64,000 bases of DNA. Origin: Pedobacter aquae (lineage in GTDB: Bacteria > Bacteroidota > Bacteroidia > Sphingobacteriales > Sphingobacteriaceae). Location of the stretch: contig NZ_CP043329.1 of NCBI RefSeq assembly GCF_008195825.1, positions 1,054,001 to 1,118,000 on the forward strand. Reading direction: 5' to 3'. The position numbers were made by a program, and so were the translations under genes. The notes under the pieces were generated by a model, which saw nothing but the letters and a program-made list of their open reading frames with translations, was not told the DNA's origin and did no database searches. Shown in pieces: positions 17,682-24,776 of the stretch; the stretch's first letter is position 1, and every line of letters begins with the position of its first letter.

Positions 17682-18694
17682 TGACAAGAAATCAAAAAAT
17701 TGATGAATACATTTCTAAAGCACAAGGATTCATCCCCGGTTTAAGAGCTAGTTCTATATTTTCTATGTTTGGTGGTGATGAAAAATCAGAACCAACTTCT
17801 GGTAAAATTGAATTAAGTGCAAAGTTTTTAAATGAGAAAGTTTTATCGGAGGGTAAAATTAAATTTACTCACTACACAAGCCTAAGAAATGCAATCAATA
17901 TTCTAAACTCAGGAAGTATTAGGCTATATAATTGTTTTAATTTGAATGATAAAAACGAGATAAAATATCTTTTGGATAAATCACCTATTGATTTTAGTGA
18001 AGAAGAAATTGATAAATATAAACGAGAGCACTTTATATTATCTGGTTCATTAATACAAGATGATAACGAAGAGGATTATAATTTGTGGCGTTTATATGGT
18101 GATAATTGCAAAGGTGTTGCTATTATATTTGAAATAAGTGAAAAAATTACAAATTGGTCAAAAGTTTATTTACAAAAAGTCGCCTATGAAAGAGACAATA
18201 AAAGTAATATTTATGATTATTTAAAATTCCATAAAGAATTTAATGATAAGTATCTGCTTTTTGAGAATAAGCCCGAGCTTTTTGCGCTACTTTCTACAGG
18301 TGTAAAAAACGAAATATGGTCAGTTGAAAATGAGTTTAGGGTTATTGTGAAAAATCCATTTAATGAGTATTCATTAGAATCAAATGATTGTGTTGATTGT
18401 AATACTAACATTTCAAAAACTTTAAAACATGAATATAATTTTAATGGAAAGTTAGTATCATATGTTGAACTTCCATTACACATTAATGACAGGAAATCAG
18501 AATTAATAAATTTACCTTTATCAAGTAAACAAGTTGATTTAATTGATTACGTTCCTAATTTAGAGATCAAGAAAATAATTTTAGGGCCAAATAGCCATTT
18601 AGAAGATTATAGTAATTTTATTGACTACATAACTTGGGTTCAAAGTAGATTGAAATGTAAATTGAAGGTAGGTATGTCAAAATTTCAAGATTAG
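17681..18694 (+). CDS. DUF2971 domain protein coupled to the restriction-modification gene
   Basis: 337 residues, overlapping the methylase stop by one base (TAATG), so it is translationally coupled. After about 60 unmatched residues comes a DUF2971-like domain: FTHYTSLRNAINILNSGSI, NLNDKNEIKYLL, LWRLYGDNCKGVAIIFE and WSVENEFRVIV. No signal peptide or membrane segment is visible. The function of DUF2971 is unknown; coupling to a type IIG enzyme suggests an accessory or additional defence component, which is inference. Confidence 0.75.
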   Translation: MTRNQKIDEYISKAQGFIPGLRASSIFSMFGGDEKSEPTSGKIELSAKFLNEKVLSEGKIKFTHYTSLRNAINILNSGSIRLYNCFNLNDKNEIKYLLDKSPIDFSEEEIDKYKREHFILSGSLIQDDNEEDYNLWRLYGDNCKGVAIIFEISEKITNWSKVYLQKVAYERDNKSNIYDYLKFHKEFNDKYLLFENKPELFALLSTGVKNEIWSVENEFRVIVKNPFNEYSLESNDCVDCNTNISKTLKHEYNFNGKLVSYVELPLHINDRKSELINLPLSSKQVDLIDYVPNLEIKKIILGPNSHLEDYSNFIDYITWVQSRLKCKLKVGMSKFQD

Positions 18695-19317
18695 TTCTTT
18701 CTTTTTTATAGAGCTTACTATTTGAAGGATAAATTAAAGTTATTGGAAATTGTTAGAATGATTTAGGTTAATCGTTTTATTACTCATACACACTTAAGAT
18801 GCCGCAATGATGAGCGTTAAGATAAATCACTCAAAGCCTTCTTGTGCCGCCATATATAGCGTAGATACTTTAATATTTTACACAGTTTACCCATCATTAT
18901 TTTGACTACTAACCAAAAATTATATTTATGATACTATCAAATGATATTATCTCTTTTCTCAGGCCCAGCATCAAACCTATGTACATAAACCGGGGCGAGG
19001 GCGGTACCCCGCAGGACATTTGAAGCTTTTGCGGAAAATGGACGAGGAGTAAAGCAAAGCACCGGACTAGCCCTTTAATAGTAGTAATAGCCCTGCTTTT
19101 CTAAATAAAAAAGCTTTTTAGAATGAATTTATGTTTGTTGGAGTAAGAAACGCTATAAGAACTACCTAAACTTTTCTGCCACTAGTAAATCTTTAATACC
19201 GTATGGTAGTTATAAAAACCTTCGCCAGATTTTACCTCCAATGGCAAGTCTTAGCAAATAAGGATAAAGAGCGATAGCCTGACTTGTGCTTATTTAATAA
19301 AAGCACTAAATATAAAA
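18695..19317. other. Gene-free spacer with a GC-rich island
   Basis: No ORF of note. Around 18985-19070 the sequence turns GC-rich (GGGGCGAGGGCGGTACCCCG and following), unlike the AT-rich surroundings, and reads without a start codon in any frame I followed. It looks like debris of a foreign element, but I cannot identify which. Confidence 0.5.
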
Positions 19318-19470
19318 ATGAGTTCAAAATATAAGTTTAACAATCCAGAGAGGATATTTTTTGTTTCTTTTGCCGTTGTAGGATGGTAGATATTTTCACA
19401 AGACAAGTGTACAGAAATTTGTTTTTATAGAGTTTTCTTACAAAAGGGTATAGTCTTTATAATCTGATGT
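19318..19470 (+). pseudogene. Remnant of a REP-associated (RAYT/IS200-like) transposase
   Basis: From the ATG at 19318 the frame reads MSSKYKFNNPERIFFVSFAV and then VGW, followed by a TAG where homologues continue with residues like VD-FTR. After the stop the same frame still reads IFSQDKCTEICFYRVFLQKG, a degraded version of the next family segment, and then ends. The catalytic HUH and tyrosine regions are missing. Such transposases mobilise REP palindromes, which are present in this window. Confidence 0.7.
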
Positions 19471-19651
19471 TTAAGTCTAATCAGAAACTAATGTAATACC
19501 ATGAATTTGTTATGTATTATAATTTACCTTTCTAAAAAAAAATGCTTCCTTAGCTTTAATCATATTTACAATTAATTTTTAACCATTGGATATGAAAATG
19601 TAATACCGAAAGTGTATTACTTGTGAGTTGAGCGTAAAAAATAAAATACTG

Positions 19652-20242
19652 ATGAATATGAAAGCTAAATTTTTAACCACACTTTTCTTGTTGATAGGAT
19701 GGATGTCTTTTGCACAGGAGAAACACTTAACTTTTAAAGATGTTCCTATAAACGGAACAATGGCTGAGTATATTTCTAAAATGGAGGAAAATGGCTTCAA
19801 CCATTTAGCAACAAACCTTAGAATAGCTACTTTAAGAGGTGATTTTGCAGGTTATAAAAATTGTATGTTGGAAGTTTCAACTTTATGGCAAAAAGATTTA
19901 GTTCATAAAATAGATGTTATTTTTCCTTTTAAAGAAACATGGTCGGCACTTTATGGAGATTATAGCGGTTTAAAAGTTATGTTAACTGAAAAATATGGAA
20001 AGCCAACTGAGTTTATGGAGAAATTTGTTGGACCTCATGCTATAGATGATGATAGAGCGAAGATGAGCCTTGTTAAAATTGGTAATTGTAAATATTATGC
20101 TATTTGGCGTTCAGATCAGGGAGATATCAAATTATCTATTGAACATAGAAATCACCAAAATTACCAATGTTTTGTACAATTAACTTATTTAGATAAAGTT
20201 AATAGTCAAATCGTAAAAGAAAAAACCTTAACAGATTTATAG
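19652..20242 (+). CDS. Hypothetical secreted protein
   Basis: I take the ATG at 19652 (MNMKAKFLTT) rather than an upstream in-frame candidate at 19628, because it puts a normal signal peptide at the front (KAKFLTTLFLLIGWMSFAQ, cleavage after AQ). The mature part of about 175 residues opens with HLTFKDVPINGT, a segment I associate with a family of uncharacterised Bacteroidota exported proteins. No catalytic motif is apparent. It is a lone gene between the transposase remnant and the cob genes. Confidence 0.7.
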   Translation: MNMKAKFLTTLFLLIGWMSFAQEKHLTFKDVPINGTMAEYISKMEENGFNHLATNLRIATLRGDFAGYKNCMLEVSTLWQKDLVHKIDVIFPFKETWSALYGDYSGLKVMLTEKYGKPTEFMEKFVGPHAIDDDRAKMSLVKIGNCKYYAIWRSDQGDIKLSIEHRNHQNYQCFVQLTYLDKVNSQIVKEKTLTDL

Positions 20243-20301
20243 TTTTCTTATTTTTATGATACCAAGCGACATGAATAATTTGTTAGGATGTAAGCTCACA
20301 A

Positions 20302-20889
20302 TTAAACCCTTTCCGTTCTATTCACAAAAGCTATTTTAGTACTTTTAAACTCTTTTTGATAAACAATTTTAGTAATCGAGCTATAGCTAACCTCGAGGTT
20401 AAACGCATGCTCTAAAGGAAAATCAAGTACATAAGCTAAAATAGAACGTATCACGCCGGCATGGGTTACTACCACAATATCTTTGTTTCCTGTTGTTAAA
20501 ATATCTTCAAAAAAAGCGGTGGAGCGTTCATAAAGTTCTAAGAAGTTCTCTCCATTGTTGATTTTGTAGTTTACAAAATCGGCCATCCAAGGTTCTAGTT
20601 CTTTGGGGTTAATTTTGTCCCAAGCTTGCATTTCCCAATCTCCAAAATGCAGTTCAGCAATACGTTCATCGGTAATAAAGTTGTCGTTAGATAGGTAATC
20701 GGCAAGTTTGCTACATCTTCTAAACGGACTGCTGTAAAAAGCTGTAGGGCTTTCAAGTGAACTTTCTAAGCTATCTTGTAACCAATCGAAATGTGCAGTA
20801 AAATTCTCTGCTAAAGGAATTTCTGATTGTCCGTAACAAAGTTTGTTGGGGTTGTAAACCTCTGTATGTCTAATGAAATAAATGTTCAT
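20302..20889 (-). CDS. cobC: Alpha-ribazole phosphatase CobC (histidine phosphatase family)
   Basis: 195 residues. The catalytic motif is FIRHTEVYNP (His8 phosphoacceptor with RHT), and the second conserved His lies in VVVTHAGVIR. FRRCSKLA (Arg) and the ELHFGDWEM segment are typical of CobC/phosphoglycerate-mutase-like phosphatases. It removes the 5'-phosphate from alpha-ribazole phosphate or adenosylcobalamin phosphate at the end of the nucleotide-loop assembly. It starts 2 bases after the cobS stop, supporting the cobalamin role over a generic phosphatase. Confidence 0.88.
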   Translation of the reverse strand: MNIYFIRHTEVYNPNKLCYGQSEIPLAENFTAHFDWLQDSLESSLESPTAFYSSPFRRCSKLADYLSNDNFITDERIAELHFGDWEMQAWDKINPKELEPWMADFVNYKINNGENFLELYERSTAFFEDILTTGNKDIVVVTHAGVIRSILAYVLDFPLEHAFNLEVSYSSITKIVYQKEFKSTKIAFVNRTERV

Positions 20890-20891
20890 GT

Positions 20892-21656
20892 TTAACCAAA
20901 ATATTTAAAAATGAGGATGGTGCTCAGGTAAAATACCACTTCAGAAACTTGTTGTACGGTACCTAAGCAATCGCCAGTGTAGCCGCCAATCCATTTATTA
21001 AAATACCTGCTGAAATAAGCTTTCACCAAAAGTAAAGGGATGATGCTTAATAAAATCCATAAATTAGGAAAAAACAGGAGAGGTGCGATACCGAAAATGA
21101 TAGCGATGATGAAATCATCTTTCCTCATTTTAGTGGCTAGGGGTTTAGCTTTACTCAATAAATCTTCCCGGGCATATTCATCAGTATAAATCAAGATAGC
21201 GCTATTTAAACGACTAATAGCATGTCCAGCAATTAAAACCGGAATGATAAAGCTTGGTCCGATTTCTTTTAAAGCGGTAAATTTTAAAGCTAAAATCAAT
21301 ACCAAACCTGCAACACCATAAGTACCAACTCTAGAGTCTTTCATGATGGTGAGGATTTTCTCTTTGGTCCAGCCGCCACCAAAACCATCGCAAACATCGG
21401 CAAAGCCATCTTCATGAAAAGCACCTGTGATGAGTAAAGAAGCTACCATGCTCAGAAGCAAAGATAATTCTAAAGAAAAGGCAAAAGAAGCCAGCCAGAA
21501 CACCAAAGCACATAAAGACCCTACAATAATACCAATAAGAGGGAAGTACTTGCTAGAGCGATTTAAATACTCCTCAGAATGGTCTGTAGAAGGCGGACAA
21601 GGTATTCTGGTAAAGAACATCATCGCCGTAAAAAATATCCTGATTTCTTTTTTCAT
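20892..21656 (-). CDS. cobS: Adenosylcobinamide-GDP ribazoletransferase CobS
   Basis: 254-residue integral membrane enzyme joining adenosylcobinamide-GDP and alpha-ribazole to cobalamin. The N-terminal FFTRIPCP and the signature HEDGFADVCDGFGGGWTKEKILTIMKDSRVGTYG carry the acidic metal-binding residues; about six hydrophobic helices follow. It lies between cobT (540 bases upstream, across a tandem array) and cobC (2 bases downstream). Confidence 0.93.
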   Translation of the reverse strand: MKKEIRIFFTAMMFFTRIPCPPSTDHSEEYLNRSSKYFPLIGIIVGSLCALVFWLASFAFSLELSLLLSMVASLLITGAFHEDGFADVCDGFGGGWTKEKILTIMKDSRVGTYGVAGLVLILALKFTALKEIGPSFIIPVLIAGHAISRLNSAILIYTDEYAREDLLSKAKPLATKMRKDDFIIAIIFGIAPLLFFPNLWILLSIIPLLLVKAYFSRYFNKWIGGYTGDCLGTVQQVSEVVFYLSTILIFKYFG

Positions 21657-21660
21657 TGTT

Positions 21661-21760
21661 GTTTTAGGTGGTTAGGTGATTAGTTTGTTAGGTTGTTAGT
21701 TGGTTAGGTTGTTAGTTTGTTAGGTGATTAGTCATTAGTTCATTATTCATTACATAATTA
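21661..21760. repeat. TTAG-rich low-complexity stretch
   Basis: Irregular repeats of GGTTAGGTGATTAGTTTGTT-like words directly upstream of cobS; similar TTGGTTAG words occur at 13475-13510. No sharp period. It could hinder or modulate expression of cobS, but nothing shows that. Confidence 0.65.
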
Positions 21761-21764
21761 GGCG

Positions 21765-22224
21765 TCTTTTACTCTCCACCCAGTCTTTCTACTTTTTACT
21801 CTCCACCCAGACTTCGGTCATCCGTCTTCGGTCCTCAGACTCTCCACCCCAGGCTTCGGGCAGCAGACATCGGTCCACGGTCTCTCCACCCAGGCATCGG
21901 ACAGCGGTCAACGGTCCTCAGACTCTCAACCCCAGACTTCGGACATCGGTCAACGGTCCTCAGACTCTCACCCCCAGACTTCGGACAGCGGACATCGGTC
22001 CTCAGACTCTCAACCCCAGACTTCGGACAGCGGTCATCGGTCCTCGGACTCTCAACCCCAGACTTCGGACAGCGGTCAACGGTCCTCAGACTCTCAACCC
22101 CAGACTTCGGACAGCGGTCAACGGTCCTCAGACTCTCAACCCCAGGCTTCGGACAGCGGACATCGGTCCTCGGACTCTCAACCCCAGACTTCGGACTACA
22201 GTCAACGGTCCTCCGACTCTCTCA
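21765..22224. repeat. GC-rich tandem array of about ten 42-bp units
   Basis: The unit, read on the plus strand, contains CAGACTTCGGACAGCGGTCA followed by ACGGTCCTCAGACTCTCAAC, 42 bases in all. TTCGG marks near 21812, 21854, 21937, 21979, 22020, 22063, 22105, 22147 and 22189 show the period, with a variant CATCGG at 21895. Units differ at a few sites (GTCAACGG, GACATCGG, GTCATCGG). Composition is far above the AT-rich surroundings. The array runs into the 3' end of cobT and supplies its last codons and stop. There are no spacers, so it is not CRISPR. Confidence 0.9.
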
Positions 22225-23245
22225 CCCCAGCACTTTCAAAGCTAGACATTTCATTGATAAAGTTTACCGATGCTTGGATAATTGGCAGGGCTAATGCGGC
22301 ACCAGTACCTTCGCCTAAGCGCATATTTAAATTTAAAAGAGGTTTTGCTTTTAAGAATTGGAGCATTTGTTTATGTCCAGTTTCGTCTGATTGATGAGCA
22401 AAAACACAATAGTCTAAAATTTGAGGGTAAAGTGCATGTGCAATTAACAGCGCAGAACTCACAATAAAGCCATCTACCACAATCAGCATTTTTTGTTGTG
22501 CAGCGCTAAGCATAGCACCTACAATCATAGCGATTTCAAAGCCGCCAAAAGTTTGTAAAATCTCCTCAGGTGTATAAGCAGGGTTGTTGATGATAGCTTG
22601 TTTGAGAATAGCAATTTTCTTTTCCAGTCCTTCATCATTTAAGCCCGTTCCTCTGCCAGCGCAGGCTTCCATAGCGATACCTGTAATTTTATGCATGATG
22701 GCTGCTGCGGCAGAAGTGTTGCCAATACCCATTTCGCCAAAGGCGATACAATTGCTGCCTTGATCATGAATCTTTTGAACCAAGTTAGCACCTTTCTCTA
22801 AAGCTTCATCTAGTTGAGCTTTCGTCATGGCGGGGCTATGTAAAAAGTTCTGTGTTCCCTTGGCAACTTTTAAATGTTGTAAAGGTAGAGCTGGGTCAAA
22901 GTCGTGGTTAACCCCAGCATCAACTACCAAAATATCCCAACCGTTTTGTTTGGTAAAGACGTTGATGGCTGCACCACCAGCTATAAAATTCATGACCATT
23001 TGCCAGCTTACTTCTTGTGGGTACGGACTAACACCTTCTTGGGTGATGCCATGATCACCAGCAAAAACTACCACAGTAGGAGATGCAATTTTAGGTGATA
23101 CCGTTTCTTGAATAAGACAGATTCTTAATGCTAAATCTTCTAAAATTCCGAGGGCACCAAGAGGCTTTGTTTTATGATTAATGATGTGTTGTACTTGCTC
23201 TTGTATTTGGGTGTTAAGGCTATTAATTTCGAACTTACTTGTCAT
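22202..23245 (-). CDS. cobT: Nicotinate-nucleotide--dimethylbenzimidazole phosphoribosyltransferase CobT
   Basis: 347 residues, full length. Conserved segments include KPLGALGILEDLA, VFAGDHGITQEGVSPYPQEVT-like residues, IAFGEMGIGNTSAAAA, and the C-terminal GEGTGAALALP with the catalytic Glu. It makes alpha-ribazole 5'-phosphate from dimethylbenzimidazole (or a similar base) and nicotinate mononucleotide. The natural C-terminus (NEMSSFESAGV) is followed by RESEDR and a TGA that come from the 42-bp tandem array. No cobalamin riboswitch is recognisable in the 214 bases upstream. Confidence 0.94.
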   Translation of the reverse strand: MTSKFEINSLNTQIQEQVQHIINHKTKPLGALGILEDLALRICLIQETVSPKIASPTVVVFAGDHGITQEGVSPYPQEVSWQMVMNFIAGGAAINVFTKQNGWDILVVDAGVNHDFDPALPLQHLKVAKGTQNFLHSPAMTKAQLDEALEKGANLVQKIHDQGSNCIAFGEMGIGNTSAAAAIMHKITGIAMEACAGRGTGLNDEGLEKKIAILKQAIINNPAYTPEEILQTFGGFEIAMIVGAMLSAAQQKMLIVVDGFIVSSALLIAHALYPQILDYCVFAHQSDETGHKQMLQFLKAKPLLNLNMRLGEGTGAALALPIIQASVNFINEMSSFESAGVRESEDR

Positions 23246-23459
23246 TTATTTGGCGTTTTGGTAGTACAGAATTATATTTTTTAACTATATTTAATAATTT
23301 GTAATACAGTATTTTATAAATTTTATTTGATGTATTTGTTTTAGTTTATAGATGTTTCAGGGCTTTATTCGCTGTAAATTACAAAATTATATTCTGTTTA
23401 AGGGTTTTTTATAATGTAACTATCTATTTTATAGGTTTTTATATATTCTGTATAAAGTG

Positions 23460-23705
23460 CTAATTATACTTCTTCCAAGTAGTCATAAAATCGGCTCTCA
23501 TGTCCTGAAATCTGGCACTTACTCGCTTGATAAAGTCTTCATCTAAGAGTTCAAAAACGCTATCAACTCCGTTGATTAAATCCATTTCAGAAAGCTTGTA
23601 GGTTTGCTCTAAAGTACCTTGCTCAAACTTGATGATGTACTTCATGTTCATAGAAAAGATGGTAATCTTACATTCCGGATGTGGTAATTCTGCTACTACT
23701 CGCAT
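23460..23705 (-). CDS. Small conserved hypothetical protein
   Basis: 81 residues with a reasonable composition (MRVVAELPHPECKITIFSMN..., TYKLSEMDLINGVDSVFELL), no signal peptide, no membrane helix. It lies alone upstream of cobT, 214 bases away, in the same direction. Probably real because it is the only open frame here with protein-like amino-acid use. Function not recognised. Confidence 0.65.
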   Translation of the reverse strand: MRVVAELPHPECKITIFSMNMKYIIKFEQGTLEQTYKLSEMDLINGVDSVFELLDEDFIKRVSARFQDMRADFMTTWKKYN

Positions 23706-23812
23706 GGGGGTGGTTGGTTAAAAAAAATAAAAAATTCAAAAGGAAAAATTAAAAATTCAAAATCGCTTAATCAATCATTCAATCCATCAAAAATCAATAA
23801 ATAATTAAAAAC

Positions 23813-23843
23813 AGATTGCTTCTTCGTTCCTCATCGCAATGAC
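23813..23843 (-). repeat. REP-like element, inverted copy 1
   Basis: Reverse complement of the 13669 element (AGATTGCTTCTTCGTTCCTC then ATCGCAATGAC). Confidence 0.7.
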
Positions 23844-23928
23844 CTAAAAATTCAAAAGGAAAAATTAAAAATTCAAAATCGCTTAATCAATCATTCAATC
23901 CATCAAAAATCAATAAATAATTAAAAAC

Positions 23929-23959
23929 AGATTGCTTCTTCGTTCCTCATCGCAATGAC
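23929..23959 (-). repeat. REP-like element, inverted copy 2
   Basis: Exactly 116 bases from the previous copy and identical to it. Confidence 0.7.
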
Positions 23960-24003
23960 CTAAAAATTCAAAAGGAAAAATTAAAAAATCAAAAATCAAT
24001 CAA

Positions 24004-24699
24004 TCAAAAATCACTAGCCACTGGGTTTTTGCCCATCAACGTACCTTCGCTGCTTATGATTCTGAAGCGGGCAAAAAGCTCTTCGCTGTACCAGTCTTCG
24101 CTGCGGGTAAGCTTTACCACATCGGCGTGTTCTTTATCGCGGTAAGCGAATTTTTTTACGTCTTCTAAGGAATTCCAAACAGAAAAAGTAGCCTGTCTAA
24201 TGAAAGGAGCTTCGCCGATACCTACCGAGGTGATGAAACCTTGTGAGCTGTTCATGATAGCAGATACTTTTGGTACGTTGGCCCAGAAATTTTTAAGTTT
24301 TGATGGTCTTATGGTTGCCCTAGTTAGTACACCAACCATACCTTCATGTCCTTTAATTTTAGGTTTCCCGAAAGGTTCTTTACCATCCCATTTGCCATGG
24401 GCTTCTATAGGTTCGCACAAAACAGTCCATTGTTCGGTGGTGAATTTTTGCCACCATTTGGCTATGAAAGAGCTGTTTTGAAATTTTCTGAAATCATCTT
24501 CATGCTCCCAAACAGCAAATAAACCCCATTGCTGGTAATCTGGGTTAATATCGAAGGTGCCGTTTTTGCCACAGCCCACCAGTTTCCAGAATGTACATGC
24601 TTTGTTTATCCAAAGAGGGAAGCGGTGTATCGCCATAGCGAAAAAAGCTAATGGAATATAGCGTTTAGGGTATCTTACAATAGTGATAGAAACAATCAT
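24004..24699 (-). CDS. Spheroidene monooxygenase (CrtA)-like protein
   Basis: 231 residues resembling the CrtA family of haem-dependent carotenoid oxygenases: SITIVRYPKRYIPLAFFAMA at the start, KLVGCGKNGTFD, the WGLFAVWEHEDDFRKF segment, and RATIRPSKLKNFW followed by QATFSVWNSLEDVKKFAYR. No carotenoid genes are nearby, and many Bacteroidota carry an orphan copy, so the substrate is uncertain. The start codon lies inside a 12-bp perfect hairpin stem (24696-24735). The gene follows the S46 peptidase gene in the same direction, 77 bases downstream. Confidence 0.75.
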   Translation of the reverse strand: MIVSITIVRYPKRYIPLAFFAMAIHRFPLWINKACTFWKLVGCGKNGTFDINPDYQQWGLFAVWEHEDDFRKFQNSSFIAKWWQKFTTEQWTVLCEPIEAHGKWDGKEPFGKPKIKGHEGMVGVLTRATIRPSKLKNFWANVPKVSAIMNSSQGFITSVGIGEAPFIRQATFSVWNSLEDVKKFAYRDKEHADVVKLTRSEDWYSEELFARFRIISSEGTLMGKNPVASDF

Positions 24700-24735
24700 G
24701 GTTGGCTAATTTCGGGAATTTAAAGCCAACCATGA
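24696..24735 (-). promoter_or_regulatory. Hairpin sequestering the start codon of the CrtA-like gene
   Basis: On the minus strand TCATGGTTGGCT pairs perfectly with AGCCAACCATGA across a 16-base loop; the ATG in the second arm is the gene's start. In mRNA this would bury the start codon. It could also act as a weak terminator for the upstream peptidase gene, but no U-tract follows. Confidence 0.6.
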
Positions 24736-24776
24736 TGTAAAGTTGATAAGTTTTTGAATGTTAAGAATTAATGTGC

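Larger units (their letters stand above)
23731..23990. repeat. 116-bp tandem duplication carrying REP-like elements
   Basis: Two full copies of a 116-bp unit (about 23735-23850 and 23851-23966) plus the start of a third. Each unit has an A-rich half (AATTCAAAAGGAAAAATTAA) and an REP-like half. The two copies look identical, so the duplication is recent or maintained. Confidence 0.9.

Noticed and set aside
21765-22224. CRISPR array
   Set aside because: Units are contiguous 42-bp tandem repeats without unique spacers, and there are no cas genes.
21765-22224. A repeat protein encoded by the 42-bp array (14-residue repeats on the plus strand)
   Set aside because: The open frame results from absence of stops in a GC-rich unit; there is no start codon or upstream coding frame.
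23246-23459. Cobalamin riboswitch upstream of cobT
   Set aside because: No B12-box-like sequence or GC-rich structured region; the 214 bases are plain AT-rich DNA.
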